64,000 nucleotides of DNA from Symsagittifera roscoffensis (GCF_963678635.1 NC_087067.1:33144401-33208400), one strand, 5' to 3'. Shown: positions 18,795 through 31,010, counted from the stretch's first letter. Program-made: numbers and translations. Notes: generated from the letters alone by a model not told the origin.

Positions 18795-20596
18795 GCCGCC
18801 AACTTGGATCACTACACCGATCAAATTCCCACCCAACCAATCTTACCTCCCCAATCCCAATAATACCACTTTTTGCTTTTCCGCCACCCGATTTTCCATC
18901 TAGTAATGTAACATCAGGCATGAATTCCGATACTAATTCACACATCTCAGTTTTATATTCCATCTCACAACTCAATAACCCGAATATTGAAACCCCCGAT
19001 GAATTTGCCGACTCAGAACCATCCCCATCCAATAATTTTCATAACACTTCTAATTTTTCTCAACCCCCTTTTCAACCCATATTATCCAATAACCCTGACC
19101 CAATCACCCCCACACCCTCTTATGCTTCCCAAGTTACCCCAACCTACTCCTCATACCATTCTGACCAATCATCTCATTCTCCAGACACCCCCCGAATCTC
19201 CCCAGAGCTAGATAATTTTATTACCCTTCAACAACAACCCTACCACCTTAATACCCCAACCATAAACCAAATATCCTCCACAATAAATTCATCCAACCCC
19301 CCTACCCCTACACCCTCTTCAAATTATACTGAATCATTAGCACCATCATCCACATCAACTGAATCTTCACTCAACACTAATAGAGCTTACCGCACTTTTA
19401 AAAGAAAGTTCCCCAACCATCCTTTCCCAGCAAAACCAGGAACAGCCCGTGAATACATCAACCACCCCAAGCATACTAACACAAAAGAATTTTTAGCCAT
19501 CACCTTACCCTCATTCCCACAATACACCTTAAACACCCCCCACGACACTAACGAAACACGCAACTTCGTAGATGAATACGTTTTAATGCCCACTCTCTCT
19601 TGGACCTCATATTATCATTTTACTAACCCTCTTTGCTTACCATTATCTAACACTCACATCGATATAGAGCGAAATACGGACATGCTATATCGACTCACTA
19701 CACCACTAACCGCTAGACAATTTACTTACGTTGGATATAAAAAATCACTAAAAACACACACTGCACCTAGAGCTAACGAATATACACTCGAATACTATGA
19801 TCACAACATCATCAGAGCTAACCAAGATCAATTCTTAGACGACGATCGCTTCGCTAATCCACAAATTACCGAGAAATTTTTCATCAAGACACCATATATA
19901 TTCACACTAAACATCTTCGACCGAAAGTTTGATCACATTATTTCAGAAGCACTAACAGACACACAAGCATACGAAAGTTTTAAAGAACGCTTCCAAATAT
20001 TTTCACTAACCTTTCATTTCCTTGCACCACACGAAAGAGATTTACACTGCTCACACGATATTATGTTGCGCACTAAACAAACCCACACATATAGTTATTA
20101 TCGCTTCATCCAAAATCACTTTGACCTACACACACCCTCTAGACAACCACACCATCGTTTTCAATTCATTAATTCCAAATACACTTCACCATTTTTCCTA
20201 AATTTCACATACTGTATTAAAGATACTAACCTTCATGGTATTCTTCGTAATTATGACCCCATAACCCAAATGTACATCTTCTGTCCCATCACCAAGACCT
20301 TCAACGCCGAAGAATCCCGACCCTTCCTTCTCCCGCACGAGTTTGTACAACCCATAGAAATCCCAATTTTAGAATTCATCCACAACACTAAATTCAATCA
20401 CAAATTATATAATCTAATCCAAAACACACCTTATGAGTTTGCAGTTGGCACTGAAGAACTAACCACTATTAAGGCACTTCAATTGCTTTGGCCACTGCTT
20501 CAGACTAAAAATATCATCCGCATCTTAGCTAAACTACTAACAACTTCAGAACTAATTCACGACATCTTCCCTCACGGTTTTTTCCCCGACGACTAA
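18791..20596 (+). CDS. Accessory protein of unknown family (ORF8)
   Basis: 601 residues, starting in an ATGA overlap with the envelope stop, so probably made by termination-reinitiation on the same RNA. Residues 1-200 are Pro/Ser/Thr/Asn-rich and probably disordered. A basic patch follows at about 200-215 (YRTFKRKFPNHPFPAKPG). From about 230 on, the sequence looks folded, with many aromatic residues and histidines (FTYVGYKKSLKTH, FLAPHERDLHCSHDI, YDPITQMYIFCPIT). No catalytic motif recognised. In complex retroviruses this position holds regulatory or trans-activating genes; a similar role here is speculation. The gene is GC-richer in its first half than the genes before it. Confidence 0.7.
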   Translation: MSRQLGSLHRSNSHPTNLTSPIPIIPLFAFPPPDFPSSNVTSGMNSDTNSHISVLYSISQLNNPNIETPDEFADSEPSPSNNFHNTSNFSQPPFQPILSNNPDPITPTPSYASQVTPTYSSYHSDQSSHSPDTPRISPELDNFITLQQQPYHLNTPTINQISSTINSSNPPTPTPSSNYTESLAPSSTSTESSLNTNRAYRTFKRKFPNHPFPAKPGTAREYINHPKHTNTKEFLAITLPSFPQYTLNTPHDTNETRNFVDEYVLMPTLSWTSYYHFTNPLCLPLSNTHIDIERNTDMLYRLTTPLTARQFTYVGYKKSLKTHTAPRANEYTLEYYDHNIIRANQDQFLDDDRFANPQITEKFFIKTPYIFTLNIFDRKFDHIISEALTDTQAYESFKERFQIFSLTFHFLAPHERDLHCSHDIMLRTKQTHTYSYYRFIQNHFDLHTPSRQPHHRFQFINSKYTSPFFLNFTYCIKDTNLHGILRNYDPITQMYIFCPITKTFNAEESRPFLLPHEFVQPIEIPILEFIHNTKFNHKLYNLIQNTPYEFAVGTEELTTIKALQLLWPLLQTKNIIRILAKLLTTSELIHDIFPHGFFPDD

Positions 20597-20599
20597 CAG

Positions 20600-20678
20600 G
20601 TAAGTATGAATCAAATGAATATAACTAACTAATTGAAATATTAAAAAACTCACCATACTTTATCCATGTTTTCCTTAG
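20600..20678 (+). other. Intron-like segment just after the last stop codon
   Basis: CAG/GTAAGT, a perfect metazoan 5' splice site, sits three bases after the ORF8 stop. It is followed by ACTAACTAAT branch-like sequence at about 20623-20632 and TTTTCCTTAG ending at 20678; a second AG ends at 20686. The 79-nt size is typical for small invertebrate introns. Splicing is not demonstrated. Confidence 0.55.
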
Positions 20679-20686
20679 ATTTTTAG

Positions 20687-22203
20687 CCTTCATCCGACGA
20701 TCACCTACAAAAACCACAAAAAACAAATAAAGATCGCAAATTTCATCAAACAGACTTCAACAATTCTATTAATCTCTTACACTTATAAATTTATAAATTT
20801 AATACCAATGCAATAAATTCATTTCTAAAATTTTTCCCACAAGCAGTAAATCTAATTATGATGAAAATTTGTAACTTAAAATTCCCCCATAACTAGCAGT
20901 AAATTTACAAATTCTATGCAGTAAATTAATAAAATGCAATTGCAGTACTAACCTTTTGATATTTTCATTCATTCGCACAGAAATTCTATCCACACTCGCA
21001 CAGCTCGCCCACGAAGAATTATTTAAAATAATGAATTTCAGTTTCAAGTTTTCACACTCAACAACTCTAACATATAATAACATGTTTCAAACTTTCCTTT
21101 AACCCGGTTGGAAAGGAATCATATACTAAACAAAACTAACCAACGCAGCTTACTAAATACCACAAATCATAGAATAACAGCATGACTAAGAAAAGGAAAC
21201 CAACGGTACCCAAACCGGATTAACCCAGTTTAAAACTGGATAATTTATTCTTTTGAAGACTATTATAAATTCTAAGAAAGAAATAATAAAACACAAAAAA
21301 GTCGAAAGACAAACCCATACCACAAACAATTTGATTTTTGAAAAAAGGACACAACCAACAAAACATAAGAAAAACCACAACAAACCCAACATAAAACGTT
21401 GTCACATAACAGGACCCCTCACAAAAACCGCATGAAATCATACTCCCACTCCTGGCCTAACCCACCAGGAAGGACGTCCTGAGCATGCTCTATAGCCGGC
21501 CTAACCCACCGTGCTACATCCACGCTTTGTGACCACACCTCTATTTTTAATAAGAGCTACTCAAGTGTGAGTAACTCTTCAAAATAACCGAACTAAAACA
21601 AAAAGCTTTTGTGAAAACAACTAACTAAAATCATAATTAAAAAATATTAAACTAATAAATGTTTTATAAAATGTAAATTACATTATGCAATACATAGATC
21701 AGAATACAACACCAAGGACGAACATCCAAAGACAAAACGACCCCACTACACTCGAGAGAGAATGACCAACCACAATCGATATGCCACTCACAATCACAAC
21801 TCAAAGGATTTAGAGTACGACTTGACTTCGCAGAAAAGGACTTCATTGAACTAGACCAATGACCACCTCGATGTTCAAGTATACGTACAGATCCGAGTAA
21901 CCAGGCATCCCCTCCACGCACAATCTCCACGCCATTCCCAAACTAGACCAGACACAAAAGAAGTTCTCCACGCAGAACAGAAAAACCTGACATAGCCAAC
22001 CATTCTGAAATCAGATTTGAGTTTGTTGCAAAGACTTAGTCGTTGTCACTAGAAGACACAACGTCTTATGTCTCTAACTCCAGCTTCCTGGAACTTCTTT
22101 AACAAAAAGGAAACAGAAGAAATAAGATGTTCGCCAAACACCAACTTCCATCATCCATCCTTCGAATTGCAGAAGAACTATTCTAAAAAACTCTGTAAAA
22201 CCC
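20687..22203 (+). other. 3' non-coding region of the LTR element
   Basis: About 1.5 kb with no supported gene. GCAGTAAAT-like motifs recur in 20843-20945. A GC-richer block at 21450-21515 has two abutting perfect palindromes, AGGACGTCCT (21471-21480) and GAGCATGCTC (21481-21490). They are flanked by direct repeats of GGCCTAACCCACC at 21454-21466 and 21498-21510. Short open frames on both strands here lack any recognisable domain. Confidence 0.5.
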
Positions 22204-22210
22204 GGATGGG
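22204..22210 (+). promoter_or_regulatory. Weak polypurine tract
   Basis: GGATGGG directly before the 3' LTR occupies the place where plus-strand priming should start. It is short and has one T; a longer purine run is absent. Confidence 0.4.
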
Positions 22211-22620
22211 TGGAACCTGATCTAAACTACATTTTATGATTGGATAATTTAGATATTTTACCAATGTAAAGTATTTAATATTAACCAATCATGATCCATC
22301 TAACTAACAACCCACTTATTTGTAAGTGCTGAAGTTACTTGTAATTTCAGCACCAGAGAGATTTGAATTTAACTTAGAAATTAGTTGGACTCTCCCGAGC
22401 ACTTCAGCAACCGCAATAAACCAGTATACCCTAGATCTATTGAGCCTAGCAGAGACTAGTTAAACAACCTGAGACTAGATAGTATAAGAGTAAGATTAGG
22501 ATCGGTATTAGACTAAGAAGTTGCACGAATCTATCCGGCCGAAAATAAGATAGCGTGACGAGCAGACGGTGTACCCTATCCGAAATTACTCTATGAGTTA
22601 ACCAACTCGGTCCTAACTCA
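22211..22620 (+). repeat. 3' LTR
   Basis: 410 bp, matching the 5' LTR with one visible base difference, so integration is recent relative to the host's mutation rate. The AATAAA at 22415-22420 would end the element transcript. Confidence 0.96.
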
Positions 22621-22624
22621 CTAA
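22621..22624. repeat. Target site duplication of LTR element, right copy
   Basis: CTAA, the partner of 3689-3692; the 5S spacer resumes at TCGAGCGTGG. Confidence 0.93.
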
Positions 22625-23320
22625 TCGAGCGTGGTGCAAAAAATGAAATTTTCTAAATTTTTGTTTTTTTTTCGTTCAAAGTTCATTTTTTTCATCTCGT
22701 TTCATAAATTTGAGCTCAGGACAATTCCAAAGAGCCCAAAACGACGTTTGTAGCTCAAGTGTACGTGGAGTAATCATCAGTTGAAAATTTGGGGGGACCC
22801 GAATTTCGGCCATTTTGGACGAAAATCGGCCTAAAAGCTAACTTTTAAGTTAGTGCAATTTTTTTTCTTGCATTTTTCGAGAGAATTGGGCTGCTCTCCG
22901 CTGTCGCAGAGTGCATTCAAAGAAAACTTATCAAATAGATTTGAATACTTACCTATTTAATAAGTTTATTACAACAATTAGTCTAAAAGCAACTGACAGT
23001 ATCCTGGCTGGTATTCAATCATATGCCACTTACAGTGGATGTGCGGCTATCATGCCATAGATGGTCATTCAAGGCACCTTGTACACGCTCCATAGGTTTT
23101 GACCAGCTGATTTGGCCATAAAACACATTGGGCCAAAAAAATTCCAAACAATGTCAATTTTCAGTATTTTGTTTGAAATGCATAAATTATAACGTGAGCG
23201 TGCAAAATTTTACATGGTATAAGAGTATATTTTTACTCTCGCGCGAGGGCGAGTGTTTTAAAAGTAATGTACATAGACATAAGCTAGTAAGGATATAAAT
23301 GAAAGCGGAGTAACTCAAAT

Positions 23321-23439
23321 GCCTACGACCATACCATGTTGAATGCACCGGTTCTCGTCCGATCACCGAAGTTAAGCAACATTGAGCCTGGTTAGTACTT
23401 GGATGGGAGACCGCCTGGGAACACCAGGTGTTGTAGGCT
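23321..23439 (+). rRNA. 5S rRNA, variant G65A
   Basis: Full length; shares ATTGAGCC with the copies at 3110 and 24602, so the LTR element landed inside a locally homogenised group. Confidence 0.96.
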
Positions 23440-24601
23440 TTTATTTAAAGCAAAAGTAATTCTTTTACTTTTATGCGCTATGAGTTATTGCTGTTTAAAT
23501 TCGGTGATGTCAAAAAGTTAAGCCTAATCGAGCGTGGTGAAAAAAAATTTCAATGGGTCAAATTTTGGCCAAAACAAAAAAAAAACCGAAAAATTTCTTT
23601 TGCAGTATCAATTTTGTGTACAATCAGCTGCTGATAGGTCAAAAATAAGGGAGATAATTTTTGGGGTCTTTGAGTTATAGCCTTTTGAATTTCGGTGATG
23701 TCAAAAAAATAAGCCCAATCGCGCCTGGTGAATTGCGCGAACGGCCATAACTTGCCCAAAAATTTTAAAATTTCCAAATTTTATTATTTGGATCACAAGA
23801 TCATAGTCAAAACTTGGGGGACTGAGAAAATTAACCAATTTCGTCGGTCCAACACAAAGTTATAAGCTTTTGAAATCTCGGTGATACCAAAAAGTTAAGC
23901 CTAATCGAGCGTGGTGCAAAAAATGAAATTTTCTAAATTTTTGTTTTTTTTTTCGTTCAAAGTTCATTTTTTTCATCTCGTTTCATAAATTTGAGCTCAG
24001 GAAAATTCCAACGAGCCCAAAACGACGTTTGTAGCTCAAGTGTACGTGGAGTAATCATCAGTTGAAAATTTGGGGGGACCCGAATTTCGGCCATTTTGGA
24101 CGAAAATCGGCCTAAAAGCTAACTTTTAAGTTAGTGCAATTTTTTTTCTTGCAATTTTCAAGAGAATTGGGCTGCCCTCCGCTGTCGCAGAGTGCATTCA
24201 AAGAAAACTTATCAAATAGATTTGAATACTTACCTATTTAATAAGTTTATCACAACAATTAGTCTAAAAGCAACTGACAGTATCCTGGCTGGTATTCAAT
24301 CATATGCCACTTACAGTGGATGTGCGGCTATCATGCCATAGATGGTCATTCAAGGCACCTTGTACACGCTCCATAGGTTTTGACCAGCTGATTTGGCCAT
24401 AAAACACATTGGGCCAAAAAAATTCCAAACAATGTCAATTTTCAGTATTTTGTTTGAAATGCATAAATTATAACGTGAGCGTGCAAAATTTTACATGGTA
24501 TAAGAGTATATTTTTACTCTCGCGCGAGGGCGAGTGTTTTAAAAGTAATGTACATAGACATAAGCTAGTAAGGATATAAATGAAAGCGGAGTAACTCAAA
24601 T

Positions 24602-24720
24602 GCCTACGACCATACCATGTTGAATGCACCGGTTCTCGTCCGATCACCGAAGTTAAGCAACATTGAGCCTGGTTAGTACTTGGATGGGAGACCGCCTGGG
24701 AACACCAGGTGTTGTAGGCT
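24602..24720 (+). rRNA. 5S rRNA, variant G65A
   Basis: Full length, identical to the copy at 23321. Confidence 0.96.
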
Positions 24721-25882
24721 TTTATTTAAAGCAAAAGTAATTCTTTTACTTTTATGCGCTATGAGTTATTGCTGTTTAAATTCGGTGATGTCAAAAAGTT
24801 AAGCCTAATCGAGCGTGGTGAAAAAAAATTTCAATGGGTCAAATTTTGGCCAAAACAAAAGAAAACCGAAAAATTTCTTTTGCAGTATCAATTTTGTGTA
24901 CAATCAGCTGCTGATAGGTCAAAAATAAGGGAGATAATTTTTGGGGTCTTTGAGTTATAGCCTTTTGAATTTCGGTGATGTCAAAAAAATAAGCCCAATC
25001 GCGCCTGGTGAATTGCGCGAACGGCCATAACTTGCCCAAAAATTTTAAAATTTCCAAATTTTATTATTTGGATCACAAGATCATAGTCAAAACTTGGGGG
25101 ACTGAGAAAATGAACCAATTTCGTCGGTCCAACACAAAGTTATAAGCTTTTGAAATCTCGGTGATACCAAAAAGTTAAGCCTAATCGAGCGTGGTGCAAA
25201 AAATGAAATTTTCTAAATTTTTGTTTTTTTTTTTCGTTCAAAGTTCATTTTTTTCATCTCGTTTCATAAATTTGAGCTCAGGACAATTCCAACGAGCCCA
25301 AAACGACGTTTGTAGCTCAAGTGTACGTGGAGTAATCATCAGTTGAAAATTTGGGGGGACCCGAATTTCGGCCATTTTGGACGAAAATCGGCCTAAAAGC
25401 TAACTTTTAAGTTAGTGCAATTTTTTTTCTAGCATTTTTCAAGAGAATTGGGCTGCCCTCCGCTGTCGCAGAGTGCATTCAAAGAAAACTTATCAAATAG
25501 ATTTGAATACTTACCTATTTAATAAGTTTATCACAACAATTAGGCTAAAAGCAACTGACAGTATCCTGGCTGGTATTCAATCATATGCCACTTACAGTTG
25601 ATGTGCGGCTATCATGCCATATATGGTCATTCAAGGCACATTGTACACGCTCCATAGGTTTTGACCAGCTGATTTGGCCATTAAACACATTGGGCCAGAA
25701 AAATTCCAAACAATGTCAATTTTCAGTATTTTGTTTGAAATGCATAAATTATAACGTGAGCGTGCAAAATTTTACATGATATAAGAGCATATTTTTACTC
25801 TCGCGCGAGGGCGAGTGTTTTAAAAGTATTGTACATAGACATAAGCTAGTAAGGATATAAATGAAAGCGGAGTAACTCAAAC

Positions 25883-26001
25883 GCCTACGACCATACCATG
25901 TTGAATGCACCGGTTCTCGTCCGATCACCGAAGTTAAGCAACATTGGGCCTGGTTAGTACTTGGATGGGAGACCGCCTGGGAACACCAGGTGTTGTAGGC
26001 T
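25883..26001 (+). rRNA. 5S rRNA
   Basis: Full-length consensus gene; the base before the start is C instead of the usual T. Confidence 0.97.
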
Positions 26002-27060
26002 TTTATTTAAAGCAAAATTAATTCTTTTACTTTTATGCGCTAAGATTTATTGCTGTTTAAAGTTCGGTGATGTCAAAAAGTTAAGCCTAATCGAGCGTGG
26101 TGCAAAAATTTTCAATGGGTCAAATTTTGACCAAAACAAAAGAAAACCGAAAAATTTCTTTTGCAGTATCAATTTTGTGTACAATAAGCTGCTGATAGGT
26201 CAAAAATAATGGAGATAACTTTTGGGGTCTTTGAGTTATAGCCTTTTAAATTTCGGGGATGTCAAAAAAATAAGCCCAATCGAGCCTGGTGAATTGCGCG
26301 AACGGCCATAACTTGCCCAAAAATTTTAAAATTTCCAAATTTTATTATTTGGATCACAAGATCATAGTCAAATTTTGGTGGACTGAGAAAATGAACCAAT
26401 TTCGTCGGTCCAACACGAAGTTATAAGCTTTTGAAATCTCGGTGATACCAAAAAATTAAGCATAATCGAGCGTGGTGCAAAAAAGGAAATTTTCAAAATT
26501 TTTGTTTTTTTTTCGTTCAAAGTTCATTTTTTTCATCTTGTTTCATAAATTTGAGCTCACGAAAATCGGCCTAAAAGCTAACTTTTATGTTAGTGCAATT
26601 TTTTTTCTTGCATTTTTCAAGAGAATTGGGCTGCCCTCCGCTGTCGCAGAATGCATTCAAAGAAAACTTATCAAATAGATTTGAATACTTACCTATTTAA
26701 TAAGTTTATCACAACAATTAGGCTAAAAGCAACTGACAGTATCCTGGCTGGTATTCAATCATATGCCACTTACAGTGGATGTGCGGCTATCATGCCATAG
26801 ATGATCATTCAAGGCACCCTGTACACGCTCCAAAGGTTTTGACCAGCTGATTTGGCCATAAAACACATTGGGCCAAAAAAATTCCAAACAATGTCAATTT
26901 TCAGTATTTTGTTTGAAATGCATAAATTATAACGTGAGCGTGCAAAATTTTACATGGTATAAGAGCATATTTTTACTCTCGCGCGAGGGCGAGTGTTTTA
27001 AAAGTAATGTACATAGACATAAGCTAGTAAAGATATAAATGAAAGCGGAGTAACTCAAAT

Positions 27061-27179
27061 GCCTACGACCATACCATGTTGAATGCACCGGTTCTCGTCC
27101 GATCACCGAAGTTAAGCAACATTGGGCCTGGTTAGTACTTGGATGGGAGACTGCCTGGGTACACCAGGTGTTGTAGGTT
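27061..27179 (+). rRNA. 5S rRNA, divergent (C92T, A100T, C118T)
   Basis: Full length with three substitutions, one of which (C118T) turns the terminal helix G-C pair into G-T. Possibly a drifting copy. Confidence 0.93.
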
Positions 27180-28338
27180 TTTATTTAAAGCAAAAGTAAT
27201 TCTTTTACTTTTATGCGCTAAGAGTTATTGCTGTTTAAAGTTCGGTGATGTCAAAAAGTTAAGCCTAATCGAGCGTGGTGCAAAAGTTTTCAATGGGTCA
27301 AATTTTGGCCAAAACCAAAGAAAACCGAAAAATTTCTTTTGCAGTATCAATCTTGTGTACAATCAGCTGCTGATAGGTCAAAAATAATGGAGATAACTTT
27401 TGGGGTCACTGAGTTATAGCCTTTTGAATTTCGGTGATGTCAAAAAAATAAGCCCAATCGAGCCTGGTGAATTGCGCGAACGGCCATAACTTGCCCAAAA
27501 ATTTTAAAATTTCCAAATTTTATTATTTGGATCACAAGATCATAGTCAAATCTTGGGGGACTGAGAAAATGAACCAATTTCGTCGGTCCAACACAAAGTT
27601 ATAAGCTTTTGAAATCTCGGTGATACCAAAAAGTTAAGCCTAATCGAGCGTGGTGCAAAAAATGAAATTTTCAAAAAATTTTTTTTTTTTTCGTTCAAAG
27701 TTCAATTTTTTCATCTTGTTTCATAAATTTGAGCTCAGGAAAATTCCAACGAGCCCAAAACGACGTTTGTAGCTCAAGTGTACGTGGAGTAATCATCAGT
27801 TGAAAATTTGGGGTGACCCGAATTTCGGCCATTTTGGACGAAAATCGGCCTAAAAGCTAACTTTTAAGTTAGTGCAATTTTTTTTCTTGCATTTTTCAAG
27901 AGAATTGGGCTGCCCTCCGCTGTCGCAGAGTGCATTCAAAGAAAACTTATCAAATAGATTTGAATACTTACCTATTTAATAAGTTTATCACAACAATTAG
28001 GCTTAAAGCAACTGACAGTATCCTGGCTGGTACTCAATCATATGCCACTTACAGTGGATGTGCGGCTATCATGCCATAGAAGGTCATTCAAGGCACCTTG
28101 TACACGCTCCATAGGTTTTGACAAGCTGATTTGGCCCTAAAACACATTGGGCCAAAAAAGTTCCATACAAGTCAATTTTCAGTATTTTGTTTGAAATGCA
28201 TAAATTATAACTTGAGCGTGCAAAATTTTACATGGTATAAGAGCATATTTTTACTCTCGCGCGAGGGCGAGTGTTTTAAAAGTAATGTACATAGACATAA
28301 TCTAGTAAGGATATAAATGAAAGCGGAGTAACTCAAAT

Positions 28339-28457
28339 GCCTACGACCATACCATGTTGAATGCACCGGTTCTCGTCCGATCACCGAAGTTAAGCAACAT
28401 TGGGCCTGGTTAGTACTTGGATGGGAGACCGCCTGGGAACACCAGGTGTTGTAGGCT
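28339..28457 (+). rRNA. 5S rRNA
   Basis: Full-length consensus gene. Confidence 0.97.
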
Positions 28458-29615
28458 TTTATTTAAAGCAAAAGTAATTCTTTTACTTTTATGCGCTAAG
28501 AGTTATTGCTGTTTAAAGTTCGGTGATGTCAAAAAGTTAAGCCTAATCGAGCGTGGTGCAAAAATTTTCAATGGGTCAAATTTTGGCCTAAACAAAAGAA
28601 AACCGAAAAATTTCTTTTGCAGTATCAATTTTGTGTACAATCAGCTGCTGATAGGTCAAAAATAATGGAGATAACTTTTGGGGTCTTTGAGTTATAGCCT
28701 TTTGAATTTCGGTGATGTCAAAAAAATAAGCCCAATCGAGCCTGGTGAATTGCGCGAACGGCCATAACTTGCCCAAAAATTATAAAATTTCCAAATTTTA
28801 TTATTTGGATCACAAGATCATAGTCGAATCTTGGGGGACTGAGAAAATGAACCAATTTCGTCGGTCTAACACAAAGTTATAAGCTTTTGAAATCTCGGTG
28901 ATACAAAAAAGTTAAGCCTAATCGAGCGTGGTGCAAAAAATGAAATTTTCAAAATTTTTGTTTTTTTTTCGTTCAAAGTTCATTTTTTCATCTTGTTTCA
29001 TAAATTTGAGCTCAGGAAAATTCCAACGAGCCCAAAACGACGTTTGTAGCTCAAGTGTACGTGAAGTAATCATCAGTTGAAAATTTGGGGGGACCCGAAT
29101 ATCGGCCATTTTGGACGAAAATCGGCCTAAAAGCTAACTTTTAAGTTAGTTCAATTTTTTTCTTGCTTTTTTCAAGAGAATTGGGCTGCCCTCCGCTGTC
29201 GCAGAGTGCATTCAAAGAAAACTTATCAAATAGATTTGAATACTTACCTATTTAATAAGTTTATCACAACAATTAGGCTTAAAGCAACTGACAGTATCCT
29301 GGCTGGTATTCAATCATATGCCACTTACAGTGGATGTGCGGCTATCATGCCATAGATGGTCATTCAAGGCACCTTGTACACGCTCCATAGGTTTTGACCA
29401 GCTGATTTGGCCATAAAACACATTGGGCCAAAAAAGTTCCAAACAATGTCAATTTTCAGTATTTTGTTTGAAATGCATAAATTATAACGTGAGCGTGCAA
29501 AATTTTACATGGTATAAGAGCATATTTTTACTCTCGCGCGAGGGCGAGTGTTTAAAAAGTAATGTACATAGACATAAGCTAGTAAGGATATAAATGAAAG
29601 CGGAGTAACTCAAAT

Positions 29616-29734
29616 GCCTACGACCATACCATGTTGAATGCACCGGTTCTCGTCCGATCACCGAAGTTAAGCAACATTGGGCCTGGTTAGTACTTGGATG
29701 GGAGACCGCCTGGGAACACCAGGTGTTGTAGGCT
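29616..29734 (+). rRNA. 5S rRNA
   Basis: Full-length consensus gene. Confidence 0.97.
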
Positions 29735-30891
29735 TTTATTTAAAGCAAAAGTAATTCTTTTACTTTTATGCGCTAAGAGTTATTGCTGTTTAAAACTCGG
29801 TGATGTCAAAAAGTTAAGCCTAATCGAGCGTGGTGCAAAAACTTTCAATGGGTCAAATTTTGGCCAAAACAAAAGAAAACCGAAAAATTTCTTTTGCAGT
29901 ATCAATTTTGTGTACAATCAGCTGCTGATAGGTCAAAAATAATGGAGATAACTTTTGGGGTCTTTGAGTTATAGCCTTTTGAATTTCGGTGATGTCAAAA
30001 AAATAAGCCCAATCGAGCCTGGTGAATTGCGCGAACGGCCATAACTTGCCCAAAAATTTTAAAATTTCCAAATTTTATTATTTGGATCACAAGATCATAG
30101 TCAAATCTTGGAGGACTGAGAAAATGAACAAATTTCGTCGGTCCAACACAAAGTTATAAGCTTTTGAAATCTCGGTGATACCAAAAAGTTAAGCCTAATC
30201 GAGCGTGTTGCAAAAAATGAAATTTTCAAAATTTTTGTTTTTTTTTTCGTTCAAAGTTCATTTTTTTCATCTCGTTTCATAAATTTGAGCTCAGGACAAT
30301 TCCAACGAGCCCAAAACGACGTTTGTAGCTCAAGTGTACGTGGAGTAATCATCAGTTGAAAATTTGGGGGGACCCGAATTTCGGCCATTTTGGACGAAAA
30401 TCGGCCTAAAAGCTAATTTTTAAGTTAGTGCAATTTTTTTTCTTGCATTTTTCAAGACAATTGGGCTGCCCTCCGCTGTCGCAGCATTCAAAGAAATTTT
30501 ATCAAATAGATTTGAATACTTACCTATTTAATAAGTTTATCACAACAATTAGGCTAAAAGCAACTGACAGTATCCTGGCTGGTATTCAATCATATGCCAC
30601 TTACAGTGGATGTGCGGCTATCATGCCATAGATGGTCATTCAAGGCACCTTGTACACGCTCCATAGGTTTTGACCAGCTGATTTGGCCATAAAACACATT
30701 GGGCCCAAAAAATTCCAAACAATGTCAATTTTCAGTATTTTGTTTGAAATGCATAAATTATAACGTGAGCGTGCAAAATTTTACATGGTATAAGAGCAAC
30801 TTTTTACTCTCGCGCGAGGGCGAGTGTTTTAAAAGTAATGTACATAGACATAAGCTAGTAAGGATATAAATGAAAGCGGAGTAACTCAAAT

Positions 30892-31010
30892 GCCTACGAC
30901 CATACCATGTTGAATGCACCGGTTCTCGTCCGATCACCGAAGTTAAGCAACATTGGGCCTGATTAGTACTTGGATGGGAGACCGCCTGGGAACACCAGGT
31001 GTTGTAGGCT
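30892..31010 (+). rRNA. 5S rRNA, variant G71A
   Basis: Full length; CCTGATTAG replaces CCTGGTTAG at the start of the box C region. Confidence 0.96.

Larger units (their letters stand above)
3693..22620 (+). mobile_element. 18.9-kb envelope-bearing Ty3/gypsy-like LTR retroelement
   Basis: A complete provirus-like insertion in the 5S spacer. It has 410-bp LTRs with TG...CA ends, a 4-bp duplication, and an internal region coding for Gag, DSG protease, YLDD reverse transcriptase, RNase H and DD35E integrase with a GPY motif, in the Ty3/gypsy order. It is far larger than the usual 5-9 kb gypsy element because of a long leader, several extra reading frames, an envelope-like gene and a 1.6-kb 3' region. 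The long frames are open and I saw one difference between the LTRs, so it inserted recently and may still be active. The family name is not known to me. Confidence 0.93.

Noticed and set aside
21664..21930. 88-codon minus-strand frame in the 3' region of the LTR element
   Set aside because: No domain, no neighbouring signal and opposite orientation to all element genes; probably chance.
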